From contig JAHDSF010000017.1 of assembly GCA_018432935.1 (NCBI GenBank), forward strand, positions 124,001 to 188,000: a stretch of 64,000 nt of DNA. Reading direction: 5' to 3'. Below, piece by piece: positions 1 to 9,055 of the stretch. Made by a program: the position numbers and the translations under genes. The stretch comes from Rhodospirillales bacterium (GTDB lineage: Bacteria > Pseudomonadota > Alphaproteobacteria > Rhodospirillales > Shumkoniaceae). The first letter of the stretch is position 1, and the number at the start of each line of letters is the position of its first letter. The notes under the pieces are model-generated. The model was not told the DNA's origin. It saw nothing but the letters and a program-made list of their open reading frames with translations, and ran no database searches.

Positions 1-2
1 GG

Positions 3-128
3 GCCGTGACGTCGATCGCCCTGGCGGTGCCGTGGCTGCCGTATTCGCTGCGCGAGGCGAAGCGCCTTGCTGCGCTCGCCCGCGGGAGCCGGCCGGCTGC
101 GGAGCCAACCGCGAGGACCGCCTCATGA
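3..128 (+). CDS. C-terminal fragment of an unidentified protein
   Basis: An open frame enters from the left edge and stops at TGA 126-128. About 41 residues are visible: a hydrophobic stretch (IALAVPWLPYSL) followed by a basic, Ala-rich tail. This could be the last membrane segment and cytoplasmic tail of a transporter or P-type ATPase-like protein, but it is too short to assign. Base composition matches the neighbouring genes, and the next gene starts about 55 bases downstream on the same strand, so an operon is possible. Confidence is limited because only the tail is in view. Confidence 0.4.
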   Translation, partial: AVTSIALAVPWLPYSLREAKRLAALARGSRPAAEPTARTAS

Positions 129-183
129 CCCCTCTCCTTGCATTGCCCGGGCGCCCCTAGGAGCCGCAGCAAGGCGCCTCACC

Positions 184-1971
184 ATGCGACTAGGTTTCGG
201 CATCCTCCTCGCCACCGCCCTTGCCGCAGCCTCCGCTGCCGCGGACGAGGGCGCGGCAGCCCGCATCGTCGCCCTCAGCGAGGCGTCGGGCGGCGCCATC
301 TACGTCGTCACCGCCGAGCGGGGAGGACTCTACCGATCCGACGACCGAGGCCGCTCGTGGACACCCGAGGGCTCGGAGCTCCCGCCTACTTTTCTCGACG
401 GCGTGACTACCCTGGGCGATGCAACGGTCGTGGTGGCCGGCCACGCCGGAGCCTTCCGCTCGAGCGACGGCGGCATCTCCTGGACCCAGTTCTCGGCGGT
501 GCCGGTGATGCGGATCTGGCCAGCTCGCGACGGCGCCCTCCTGGTGCGGCCGTGGAACGCCCCCCTGTTCCGCGTCGCCGACGGCAGGGTCAGCATTCTC
601 CGCCAGGCCGGCGACCGCCTGATGGACGTGAGGTCGCTGCCCGACGGGCACCTCATCGGCGCCCGCTTCGGCCACGGCGTGGTCCACTCCCACGATGGCG
701 GCAAGACCTGGCGGACCGACAGCGAGGGACTGGTGAACCGCGACCTCCTCAGCGTGGTGGCGCTTCCCTCCGGTACACTGGTTGCCGGCACCTTCTTCGG
801 CGGAGCATTCCGCCGCGGCTCCGGAACGGTCTGGGAGCAGGCATCGCGAGGCCTCCCCGCCAATGCCACCGTCCAGGTGCTGGCGGTGCTGCCCGACGGC
901 AGGGTGCTCGCGGGCACTCACGGGGACGGCCTTTTCCTTTCGACCGACGAGGCCCGCTCCTGGCACAAGGTGGCGGCCGGCGATGAAGCCCTGGCGACGA
1001 TCACCGCGATCCTTCCTCTCGGCGGCGAGGATGCTCTTGCCGGCACCTGGGGCGCCGGCGTCCGCATGGTCCGTCTCGACCGCGGCTCCAGCCGACCCGC
1101 CGCCTTGCGCACGGCGGTGGCTGCCGTCGCCGAAGACGACGCCGGGACGGTGTATGCCCTTCTCGACAACGGCGCGGTGATGGCGGCCGCGGTGGACGGC
1201 GCGCCTTTCTCGCCCCGTGGCAAGGTGCCGGCGGCGACCCGCTCGCTGCTCGCGACCGGCGACGGCAGGGTGCTGGCGGGCACTGCGAGCGGCCTCAGCC
1301 TGTCCGAGGACGGCGGCAGGATGTGGCGCAGCGTCGCAGGGCCTGACGGCCCGGTCGCCGGGCTCGCTGACGCCGGTCACGGCGTGCTGCTCGCCGCCAT
1401 GGCCAAGGGGGACGTGCTGCAGTCCGGCGACGGCGGTCTGTCTTGGCAACCCCTCGAGTTGGGAACCCCGGCCGAGGAGATCGAATCGGTCTCTACCCTC
1501 GTCTCCGACCGCATGGGTTATGTCGTGCTCGGCACCGACGACGGTTTTCTCGCCAGCAAGGATTTCGGCAAGAGCTGGCACGCCTTCCCGGTCTCTTACG
1601 GCGCCGGGGCTGTGGCGTTGGGCTGCAACGGAGGCACCTTTGTGGCGCGCTGGATGTCGGCGGGCCTGTTCCGCCAGCCTGATCCCCTGGGAGAGGAGTT
1701 CGAAGCAGTCGACCCCTGGAACGAGTTCGATGTCCGCGCCGGCCCGCTCGCCTGCGCCCGCGACGGCACCCTGATCGCGGTCGGCCGCGGCGTCAGCAGG
1801 ATCGTCCCCGCCGACGAGGCCTGGAAGGCCGAGGAGGCTTCGCTGGCCAATGCCGTCGTACGGTCGCTTCTGGTCCGCCGCAACGGAACGCTGCTCGCTG
1901 CGACCGACCAGGGCCTGTTCGCCTCGGCCGACGACGCCCGTAGCTGGGCCAATGTTCCGGTGGCCCGCTAG
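184..1971 (+). CDS. Exported BNR/Asp-box repeat protein (beta-propeller, sialidase/YCF48-like fold)
   Basis: A 595-residue protein with an N-terminal signal peptide (MRLGFGILLATALAAASAAA, cleavage near residue 20), so probably periplasmic or secreted. The mature part contains repeated Asp-box motifs of the type S-x-D-x-G-x-S-W, for example YRSDDRGRSW, RSSDGGISW, HSHDGGKTW, STDEARSW, SEDGGRMW, QSGDGGLSW, SKDFGKSW and SADDARSW. These mark the blades of a beta-propeller like those of sialidases and photosystem II assembly factor YCF48. No sialidase catalytic arginine triad is evident, so a binding or scaffolding role is likelier than glycosidase activity. A longer frame exists upstream, but the ATG at 184 is the one that opens directly into a signal peptide. 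The next gene follows after 11 bases and may be its membrane partner. Confidence 0.8.
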   Translation: MRLGFGILLATALAAASAAADEGAAARIVALSEASGGAIYVVTAERGGLYRSDDRGRSWTPEGSELPPTFLDGVTTLGDATVVVAGHAGAFRSSDGGISWTQFSAVPVMRIWPARDGALLVRPWNAPLFRVADGRVSILRQAGDRLMDVRSLPDGHLIGARFGHGVVHSHDGGKTWRTDSEGLVNRDLLSVVALPSGTLVAGTFFGGAFRRGSGTVWEQASRGLPANATVQVLAVLPDGRVLAGTHGDGLFLSTDEARSWHKVAAGDEALATITAILPLGGEDALAGTWGAGVRMVRLDRGSSRPAALRTAVAAVAEDDAGTVYALLDNGAVMAAAVDGAPFSPRGKVPAATRSLLATGDGRVLAGTASGLSLSEDGGRMWRSVAGPDGPVAGLADAGHGVLLAAMAKGDVLQSGDGGLSWQPLELGTPAEEIESVSTLVSDRMGYVVLGTDDGFLASKDFGKSWHAFPVSYGAGAVALGCNGGTFVARWMSAGLFRQPDPLGEEFEAVDPWNEFDVRAGPLACARDGTLIAVGRGVSRIVPADEAWKAEEASLANAVVRSLLVRRNGTLLAATDQGLFASADDARSWANVPVAR

Positions 1972-1982
1972 AGAGGTTCACG

Positions 1983-3116
1983 ATGCTCGCGATCCTGCGT
2001 CGGGTTCTTTTGGCGGCCGGCCTCCTCTCCGCCGCCTGGCTCGCCTTCCACGTCGAAACCCCCCTCGTACGGCTTTCGATCGAGGACGTATCCGGCGCTT
2101 ACGAAAAGGCGTTTGCTCGCGGCAATCCCGCCCAGATGCCGCCGTACGAGCCGCTGGCAGCGTTCGTCGGCGATCGCACCAAGGGACGCTCCTTCGCCGC
2201 AGAGGGCCCGGAGTGGCGGCAGCTTCTCGGCGATCTCGCGGCGCTGGGGGCATCATCCCGCTCGCCGCTCGCCTCCCGACGCGGTCAGACCGAACGCGCG
2301 GTCTTCTTCCGCCCCGACGAACCGCCCGTGGCGGAGATCGCACCGCGGGTCCTCGATCGCGGCATCGCCTTCGTCCGCCTGCTGACCCCGCAGGGATTGC
2401 GCCTTGCAAGGCTCACCGTGGTCAGAGGCGGCGAGGTCGCCGCCAACGCGCCGGAGTGGCTCGCCTACCCCCATCGCCGCTGGGCGGCATGGCCGGTGCT
2501 GGCCGGCGCCCTGTGCTACGCCTTCCTGCCGTGGAGGCGCCAGCGGGCGCCGGATGCCCTGCGGTACGGCCGGCTGAGGATGGTAGTCGTTCCCGACGTG
2601 CTGGCGGCGGTCGTGTGCGTGGTGCTGTTCGCGCTTCCGATCGTCATCGCGGGAAGCTCGTCGGGTTCGGGTGCGCTGCTTGGCTTCTCCGCCGGTGGCT
2701 GGGGATTGGTGACGCTGCCGCTGTGGCTTCTTGCAGGGGCGGTCGGCTGCGCGTTCGGGTTCTCCGCCTGGCACGAGGGGTTCGAGCTGGTCGTCGAGCC
2801 GCATGGAGTCCGCTACTTCACCTTGTTGGGCGATCGCCGCATCGCATTCGCGGCGATGCGTCGGGCCGAGTGCGTCGAGATCAAGTCGCCGCCGTGGCGG
2901 CGGGGCTTCGTCGCCGTCTTCGGCGCGCTTGGCGGCAGGATGGCCTCCCGGCCCGAGTGGGGCCTCGACATTACCGAAACCGACGGCAGGCGAACCCGGA
3001 TCGCGTCCAGCGCTCTGCCGGGGTTTGCCCGCGTCATCGATGTCCTCGAGGCGTCCGGGGTCCCGATCGAAGGGCCCGACGGTGCCCGGCTCCGGACTGC
3101 CCGCGGCGGCGGCTAG
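1983..3116 (+). CDS. Multi-pass membrane protein with C-terminal PH-like domain, unknown function
   Basis: A 377-residue protein. It has an N-terminal membrane anchor (residues ~5-23), a roughly 130-residue extracytoplasmic loop, then three more hydrophobic segments (around WAAWPVLAGALCYAFLPW, VVVPDVLAAVVCVVLFALP and WGLVTLPLWLLAGAVGCAF). The C-terminal ~100 residues (FELVVEPHGVRYFTLLGDRR onward) have the look of a bacterial PH-like domain (EPHGVRY...IAFAAMRRAE...IK). I do not recognise a named family. It begins 11 bases after the beta-propeller gene, so the two are probably co-transcribed and may act together at the membrane. Confidence 0.65.
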   Translation: MLAILRRVLLAAGLLSAAWLAFHVETPLVRLSIEDVSGAYEKAFARGNPAQMPPYEPLAAFVGDRTKGRSFAAEGPEWRQLLGDLAALGASSRSPLASRRGQTERAVFFRPDEPPVAEIAPRVLDRGIAFVRLLTPQGLRLARLTVVRGGEVAANAPEWLAYPHRRWAAWPVLAGALCYAFLPWRRQRAPDALRYGRLRMVVVPDVLAAVVCVVLFALPIVIAGSSSGSGALLGFSAGGWGLVTLPLWLLAGAVGCAFGFSAWHEGFELVVEPHGVRYFTLLGDRRIAFAAMRRAECVEIKSPPWRRGFVAVFGALGGRMASRPEWGLDITETDGRRTRIASSALPGFARVIDVLEASGVPIEGPDGARLRTARGGG

Positions 3117-3212
3117 CCGGGGTACGCACGCTACCGAGGCGAGTTTGGCTGGCTTTTCGCGCCGGCCGCCTTATGATCTTGGTATCTGAGCGTGACGGGA
3201 GAGAGGATCGTT

Positions 3213-3713
3213 ATGTTTGAAAAAAGCATCGAGCTGCTGAACAAGGCCGTCGCCGACGAGCTGGCAGCCGTTCACCAGTACATGTATTTCCATTTCCAGT
3301 GCGACGACCAGGGGCTCGATCTTCTCGCGGCATTATTCCGCAACACCGCCATTCAGGAGATGATGCACATCGAGCGCCTTGCCGAGCGCATCCTGTTCCT
3401 GAAGGGCGACGTCGACCTCAAGGCCGCCGAGGAGGTTCGCCAGATCCACGACGTGCGCGAGATGATCGAGTTCGGCGCCGAGTCGGAATTCGCGGCGATC
3501 AAGACGTACAATCAGGCCGCCAACGAATGTGCCGCCAATGCGGACTCGGTCTCGAAGAAGCTGTTCGAGGACCTGGTCGCCGAGGAGGAGGCCCACTTCG
3601 ACAAGTTCGACACCGAGCGCGACAACCTCAAGAACTACGGCGACAGCTATCTCGCCCTGCAGTCGATCGAGCGCAGCAAGAGCGCCGCCGGGGGTTCGGC
3701 AGGCGCCGAGTAA
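3213..3713 (+). CDS. bfr: Bacterioferritin-like diiron ferritin
   Basis: A 166-residue ferritin-like four-helix protein, likely an iron-storage or ferroxidase cage in the cytoplasm. All expected diiron-site residues can be placed: Glu in ADELAAVHQY, the Glu/His pair in IQEMMHIER, Glu in AESEFAAIKTY, and the Glu/His pair in AEEEAHFDKF. The Met after the second-helix Glu (EMMH) occupies the position of the haem-ligand Met52 of bacterioferritin. The ATG at 3213 is chosen over one seven codons upstream because GGGAGAGAGG lies just before it. A -10-like TATGAT sits at 3172-3177. A strong terminator follows at 3735-3766, so this is a single-gene unit. The C-terminus (QSIERSKSAAGG) is slightly longer than usual. 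Confidence 0.85.
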   Translation: MFEKSIELLNKAVADELAAVHQYMYFHFQCDDQGLDLLAALFRNTAIQEMMHIERLAERILFLKGDVDLKAAEEVRQIHDVREMIEFGAESEFAAIKTYNQAANECAANADSVSKKLFEDLVAEEEAHFDKFDTERDNLKNYGDSYLALQSIERSKSAAGGSAGAE

Positions 3714-3734
3714 CCCGATCCTGATCGATCGTCG

Positions 3735-3766
3735 AAAAGGCCCCATCCATCGGACGGGGCCTTTTT
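3735..3766 (+). terminator. Rho-independent terminator of the ferritin gene
   Basis: A perfect inverted repeat AAAAGGCCCC / GGGGCCTTTTT with a loop of about 11 bases ends in a T tract, 21 bases after the stop codon of the bacterioferritin-like gene. Confidence 0.9.
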
Positions 3767-3944
3767 CGTTGCCGACGCGGCCCAGCCCGCCTGCGCGCCC
3801 CGCCTGCGCGCCCCGCCTCTGCGGGCCGATCGGAGATTCGCGGATTACCTGGATGGATAGACCTCGGCCAAGTCCGGGGTGGCGGGATGTATCCCCGTCG
3901 CCACGCCCCATCTAGAGAGTGCGGAATTCCGACGGATGTGGGGA

Positions 3945-4307
3945 ATGTCTTTGGGCGGGTTTTCCAGGAGATCGCGACGGACAGTCGGGGCGGCCCTCTG
4001 CGCGGCTGCCGTGGTCATGCTCTCCATCGAGGCTCCGGCGCAGCAGGGGGTGGCCCCGCAGGCCGAGGTCTGGGAAGAAGAATATTCGTGGATTCTGGCC
4101 CGCCGCAACGGAAGTCCGGAAGCCTATCAATGGTTCCTCGACCGCTACCCCTCGAGCCGGCATCGCGAGACGGCCTCGCGACGGGTCGTCGAAGCGATCG
4201 TCGCCGGCTCGGCGGCGGCTGCCCCGATCCCTGAGGAGTCCCGCCGGCCGCTCGAAGGCGCGTTCGCCGATCAGCTCGATCCGAGCCCCGGCACCAAGCT
4301 GCGCTGA
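3945..4307 (+). CDS. Small exported protein of unknown function
   Basis: About 120 residues. The N-terminus (MSLGGFSRRSRRTVGAALCA, then a hydrophobic AVVMLSIEAPAQ) looks like a signal peptide with a possible twin-arginine flavour (SRRSRRT). The mature part is short and charged, with EEEYSWILARRNGSPEAYQW and RYPSSRHRETASRR; the helical pattern recalls half a tetratricopeptide-like unit seen in envelope proteins. The ATG at 3936 is an alternative start three codons upstream. The next gene, the giant VWA protein, starts 28 bases downstream, so the two are probably co-transcribed and this may be an accessory factor for it. No named family recognised. Confidence 0.6.
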   Translation: MSLGGFSRRSRRTVGAALCAAAVVMLSIEAPAQQGVAPQAEVWEEEYSWILARRNGSPEAYQWFLDRYPSSRHRETASRRVVEAIVAGSAAAAPIPEESRRPLEGAFADQLDPSPGTKLR

Positions 4308-4335
4308 GGCCGCAGCTCCGTACTGTGAGGTCTGC

Positions 4336-7300
4336 ATGAAAACCCCGAACCGGGCCGCTTCTCGAATCTGCCTATGCCTCGCGGCGGCGATCGTCCCGAT
4401 CTGCATGGCGGCGGAGGCGGCCGACCTCAAGGCGGTTCTGGCTCGCGGCGTATCCTACGGCGGTGAGCCGATCTCGGCCGGCGAGCGCTTTCTTGCCGAC
4501 GAGACGGGCCTCACGGTCGTGGTTCAGAATCCTGGCGATCGCGAGGTCCTGCTCCAGTACAGCGTGCGCAGCGCCGGGAACGACAAGGCCGGCGTCGAGC
4601 GGACGCCGCTCTATGTCGGCGAGCAAGGCTGGAGCTCGGCCCGCATCGCCGACAAGGCGCTCGCGCCAGGGCGTTATCAGGTCGAGCTGGAAGCCGGCGG
4701 GAAGCCTGCGCTGACCCTGCCGTTCGAGATCGTCCCGAAGCCCCCGCTGGCCGACCTGCGACCACCGTCCGGCGCCGAGGACGCGATCGACATCGCGCTC
4801 GCCTCGCTGGGCGGCGCGGTCCGTGTCGAGACCGCCGGTCACGGCGGCAGCGAGAACGCGCGCGACCTCAACGATGGCTTCGGCTTCACCACCAGCCGCT
4901 TCGGCTACTCCTGCGAAAGCTGCGGCTGGTCTGCCCCGGACGTCGCCTTGCCCGCCGAGATCTCGATCAGTTTCAACAAGAAGCGCGAAGCTGATGTGCG
5001 GGCGGTGGGAATCGACACCACGACCTGGAAGTCGCGCTCCGATCGCGCCGACATTCCGGCTCTGATCGAAGTGCTGGCCGAGGTCGGGCAAGGCCGCTTC
5101 GAGCGGGTGGCCGAGGCCCTGCTGCGCCCCGAGCTGCGCGAGCAATGGATTCCGCTGACCAAGGTGAAGACGAAGGAGATCAGGCTGGTAATCCGCTCCA
5201 GCCACGGCGGCGACGCAGTGCGGATCGGCGAGGTTCGCGTGCTCGAGAACCCGCGGGCCGGGGAATCGGTGTTGCGCGATATGCCGATTGATCTCGCCCG
5301 CCCGGAGCTGGGGGGGTCGATCGTCTCATACACCTCCCAGGCTGACGATCAGTCGAGCGTTCAGAAGCTGGTCGACGGCGATCCCATGACCGCCTGGGCT
5401 TCCGCCGACGGGACTCTGCCGCAGGACGTGGTGTTCGCGATGCCGGGGGACCGCTCGGCGCTGGTCGACCGGCTGGTGGTCGACATGCCGGCCACGGCGG
5501 GATTCCGTCCGGCCCGGCTTGCGATCGCGGTGTCCAGTGCCGGGCCGCGCAGCGGCTTCGTCGAGCTGGGCAGCGTGACCGTGCCGCGCGACGCAGCGGC
5601 GATCGAGATCCCGGTCAAGAAGGAAGCGCGGTTCCTGCGTCTTCGCGTCGTCGAAGGGGGCAGCGGACCCAAGGTGTCCCTGGGATCGACGCAGATCATC
5701 GAGGCCTCGCAGCAAGGCTACGTTTCGGCCCTGGTCCGCAAATCCGAGCCGCCTCGCCTGCCCGAGACGGCGGGCCTGTGGAATGGTCCCACCGAGCGCG
5801 AGCCCAACGACGTCAACGGCGAGCCGATTTCCGGCAAGGGGATTCGCGGCTCGACTTCGGGGCGCGACGACAAGGACCTGTTCGCACTGCCGGCGGCCCC
5901 CGAGGACGCGGTCCTCAACCTTACGATCGAGGGCCGCCCCTATCTCCGCAACGAGGTCGAGCTTCTCAACCAGGACAAGCGCGTCACCAAGCGGCTGTCC
6001 CCTGCCGAGCTCGCCCGTCTCGGCCCCGACCTCACCTGGAGGCTGCACGGCGAAAAATTCCTCCGCGTCGGTGAGCCGCCGACGGGCGTCGTCGTGGCGT
6101 GGGACAGCAGCGAAGGGGTGGCCGGCATGGCCCCCCAGATCGAGCAGGCCGTCACCCGGTTCGTGACGGAGAATGCCGGCGACCAGGCAATTTCGCTGAT
6201 GCGCTACGGCGACACCCCGGAAGTGATCGTCGACGGCTTCTCCCGTGACCCGGAACGGCTGCTTGCCGGAATGGCGGGAATGTTCACTGCCGGCGGTGGC
6301 CGCAGCTTTTTCGGCGCCCTCGACAAGGCCGCTGATCTGCTGGAACGCTTCGACGGCAACCGGGTCATCGTGGTGCTGGCCAGCGGCAACGACACCCGCA
6401 GCGTCGTCCCGGCCGAGCAGCTCTGGCAGCGCCTCGCCAAAAGCGGGGTGCGCGTCTACGGCGTCGGGGTCGGGTCCGGCATGAACGCCTACCATCCCGC
6501 CTTTGGCGCGACTCCCCAGCGCGTCATCGAGCATGGTGTCTCCTCGACCGGCGGCGGGGCCTACCTGGCCGAGGATGCGGCCGAACTTGCCTCCGTCCTC
6601 GACAGCATTGGCGAAGAGCTCCGCCAGCCAAGCTCGTACGCGTTGCGCGCCACCCTTGGCACGAGCGCCGGATCCGTCGAGGTGACGGCGCAGGGCGGCG
6701 AACCGGCGGCACCACGAGCCGAAATCGTCCTCGATGCCTCGGCCGCCATGCAGGATCGACCCGAGAGCGCTGCGGCGAGCCGGATGAATGTGGCCAAGGC
6801 GGCGTTGCGCCGGGTGTTCCGGACGCTGCCGGCCCGCCCGGCAATCGGCCTCCGGGCCTACGGTCATCGCCTTCGCACGGTCGGCAAATGCCTCGACACC
6901 GAGCTGCTGGTCCCGGTCGAGATCGCAAGTCCACAGAACCTGCTGCGTGAAATCGACCGTCTCGAGCCCCGCGGCGCCAGTCTCCTCGCACGGTCGCTCG
7001 AGCAGGCGATCCGCGACCTGCGCGGCGGTCGCCAGCACGTCATCGCCATTGCGGGCACCGGCGAGGAATGCGACGACGTGCATGCCGTCGTCGGCCGGCT
7101 GGTGAGCCAGGACCCCGGAATCCGCATCGACGTCGTGGGCCTGATGGTCGACGATCCAGGGATCGAAGAGACCCTGCGGGCGGTGTCGCGCAGGGCCTCC
7201 GGCATGTACCTGGCGGCCAACGACGAACAAGCGGTCGAGGCGGCCCTGAAGCATCTTCTCGAGCCCCGCTACGTCCTGGCCGATGCGTCCGGCGAGATGG

Positions 7301-9045
7301 TGGCGACAGGTGCCTTCGGCGAAAAGGTGTCGGTGCCCCCGGGCACCTATCGCCTGCGGGTGGACGCTGCCGGAACGGTGGTCGAGCGGGAACGGCTCGT
7401 GGTGACCCGGGGCGAGACCCTCCGGGTCGCCCTCGCCGATGGGCCCGCCGCCGAGCTCGCCTTCGCCGGAGCAGCGCAGAAGTCCCCGGACATCAAGGCG
7501 AAGGCAGCGGCGCGGACGGAGGCTTCGGTGGCACCGCCGGTCGCCACCGGGGCGGCTGCGGTGGCGTGGCAGCAGTTCACGCCGCCTGCCGGAAAAGGAG
7601 CCCCGGCCGAGAAGCCTCAGCCCGAGACGCGGGTCGCCGCGGCGCCGCCGGCGCCGCCACCTCCGCCAGCGTCGCCGGTCCAGCCGGTCACGCCGGCGCC
7701 GGCGACCTCGGTGCCGGCGCTGACGCCACCGCCCGCCGCAACCAAGGCTCAGGAGTCGCCGCGCCCTGCCCGGCCCGAGCCTCCACCCGCGGAGGTCGAG
7801 GCGCCCGCCGCCAAGGCAGAGTCACCCCCTGCCAAACCTGCGCCAGCACAGACCGCAGCGAAGCCAGCGGCGGAGCCGAAGCAGCCGGAAGCGCCAGCGC
7901 GCCCAGACCCCGCAGCCAAGCCCGCAGCCAAGCCCGCGGCACCGTCGGGCGTCGCGGCAGCACGCCCACCGCCGCAGCCCTCCCCGGCTGCGGCGCCGAG
8001 GGCCCCCGAAGCGGCCGTTTCCGCGACCGCCGAAGCGGTGCCGCAACGTCCCGAGAGCGCCTCCCCGTCGCAGCCCTTCACGCCGAACGTCATCGCGACG
8101 ATGTCGGCTCCGCGGCCCCCCGCGCCGCCGGAGCCGCGGCAGGATGACCCCGAAGTTCGCGAGTTGCAGGGCAAGCTTGCCGCCATGGGCTACGACGTGG
8201 GGCCGATCGACGGCGTCATGGGGCCGAGAACCCGCGAGGCGCTGGCCCAACTCCGGCGCGAGGCGCGCCTTCCGGTCGAGGATGATCTGATGCTCGTCAA
8301 CCGTCAGATCGATACGGTTCGCGAGATGCGGGCCGCCGCGGATGCCGTTGCCGCCGCCACGCTTGCCGCCCTGTCTGCACCCCAGCCCGAGCCGGTTGCC
8401 GCAGGCGAGCGTCGTTCGGCAAGCTCGTCACTGGCGATGGCCGCCTCGCCGAGGGAACCTGCGCCGCCACCCGCGCCCGCACCGGCGGCTGTTCCTAGCC
8501 CGCAGTCGCCGGCCGCCACGGCCGTTGCCCCTCCGGGCCCACGCTCCGCCCCCCTTGCGGCGCTCGCGTCGCCGCCTGCCGGCGCGCCCCGCGAGTTGTC
8601 GGCCGACCCCGCTCGACCCGGTCCGGTGCTGCCCGGCCCTTCCGGCACGAGGCCGGCGGCCAACGCTCCCGCTCCAGCAGCTACCCCGGACGGGCCGGAC
8701 CTGTCGGGCACCTACCTGGGGCCGTCGCTGGCCGGCATGGTGGGGAACGCGTTTACCCCGACCGCGGTGCGCAAGATGGAGATGACCTACCACTTCGCCT
8801 TCGACGTCCTGCCGCCGGGACGGACCGTCGACTGGCAGGATTTCGCCAGCAACATGTCGGGCCGGGTCCACGTCGGCGGCTGGGTAGAGGATCCGCAGGG
8901 GGCGCGTCGGACCTGCCGCTCCTATCGCCAGGAGCTGACGGTCGGCAGCGAGTCTTTGCGCGACGGCACGGTGCTCGTCGCCTGCCGCAGCCGGGACGGC
9001 GAATGGGTGCCGGCGAGGACGGCCTCTCACGCGGCCAGGCGTTAG
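4336..9045 (+). CDS. Giant modular exported protein: discoidin-like, two VWA, proline-rich, peptidoglycan-binding and surface-antigen domains
   Basis: A 1,569-residue secreted or envelope-anchored protein. In order: signal peptide (1-27); two F5/8-type (discoidin-like) galactose-binding-fold regions (~130-310 and ~320-440); a first von Willebrand A-like domain from about residue 580 (GVVVAWDSSEG); a second VWA domain from about 795 (EIVLDASAAM, with AGTGEECDD near its end); a Pro/Ala-rich linker (~1090-1270); a peptidoglycan-binding type 1 domain at ~1271-1330 (VRELQGKLAAMGYDVGPIDG, then GPRTREAL); a second Pro/Ala-rich linker; and a C-terminal domain (~1454-1560) with CRSYRQELTVG and ACRSRDGEW, as in 17-kDa surface-antigen-type proteins. 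The ATG at 4336 follows GTGAGG and opens into the signal peptide; longer frames upstream overlap the previous gene. Role is inferred: an envelope adhesin or cell-wall-tethered sensor. Confidence 0.85.
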   Translation: MKTPNRAASRICLCLAAAIVPICMAAEAADLKAVLARGVSYGGEPISAGERFLADETGLTVVVQNPGDREVLLQYSVRSAGNDKAGVERTPLYVGEQGWSSARIADKALAPGRYQVELEAGGKPALTLPFEIVPKPPLADLRPPSGAEDAIDIALASLGGAVRVETAGHGGSENARDLNDGFGFTTSRFGYSCESCGWSAPDVALPAEISISFNKKREADVRAVGIDTTTWKSRSDRADIPALIEVLAEVGQGRFERVAEALLRPELREQWIPLTKVKTKEIRLVIRSSHGGDAVRIGEVRVLENPRAGESVLRDMPIDLARPELGGSIVSYTSQADDQSSVQKLVDGDPMTAWASADGTLPQDVVFAMPGDRSALVDRLVVDMPATAGFRPARLAIAVSSAGPRSGFVELGSVTVPRDAAAIEIPVKKEARFLRLRVVEGGSGPKVSLGSTQIIEASQQGYVSALVRKSEPPRLPETAGLWNGPTEREPNDVNGEPISGKGIRGSTSGRDDKDLFALPAAPEDAVLNLTIEGRPYLRNEVELLNQDKRVTKRLSPAELARLGPDLTWRLHGEKFLRVGEPPTGVVVAWDSSEGVAGMAPQIEQAVTRFVTENAGDQAISLMRYGDTPEVIVDGFSRDPERLLAGMAGMFTAGGGRSFFGALDKAADLLERFDGNRVIVVLASGNDTRSVVPAEQLWQRLAKSGVRVYGVGVGSGMNAYHPAFGATPQRVIEHGVSSTGGGAYLAEDAAELASVLDSIGEELRQPSSYALRATLGTSAGSVEVTAQGGEPAAPRAEIVLDASAAMQDRPESAAASRMNVAKAALRRVFRTLPARPAIGLRAYGHRLRTVGKCLDTELLVPVEIASPQNLLREIDRLEPRGASLLARSLEQAIRDLRGGRQHVIAIAGTGEECDDVHAVVGRLVSQDPGIRIDVVGLMVDDPGIEETLRAVSRRASGMYLAANDEQAVEAALKHLLEPRYVLADASGEMVATGAFGEKVSVPPGTYRLRVDAAGTVVERERLVVTRGETLRVALADGPAAELAFAGAAQKSPDIKAKAAARTEASVAPPVATGAAAVAWQQFTPPAGKGAPAEKPQPETRVAAAPPAPPPPPASPVQPVTPAPATSVPALTPPPAATKAQESPRPARPEPPPAEVEAPAAKAESPPAKPAPAQTAAKPAAEPKQPEAPARPDPAAKPAAKPAAPSGVAAARPPPQPSPAAAPRAPEAAVSATAEAVPQRPESASPSQPFTPNVIATMSAPRPPAPPEPRQDDPEVRELQGKLAAMGYDVGPIDGVMGPRTREALAQLRREARLPVEDDLMLVNRQIDTVREMRAAADAVAAATLAALSAPQPEPVAAGERRSASSSLAMAASPREPAPPPAPAPAAVPSPQSPAATAVAPPGPRSAPLAALASPPAGAPRELSADPARPGPVLPGPSGTRPAANAPAPAATPDGPDLSGTYLGPSLAGMVGNAFTPTAVRKMEMTYHFAFDVLPPGRTVDWQDFASNMSGRVHVGGWVEDPQGARRTCRSYRQELTVGSESLRDGTVLVACRSRDGEWVPARTASHAARR

Positions 9046-9055
9046 CTCGCGTGAT

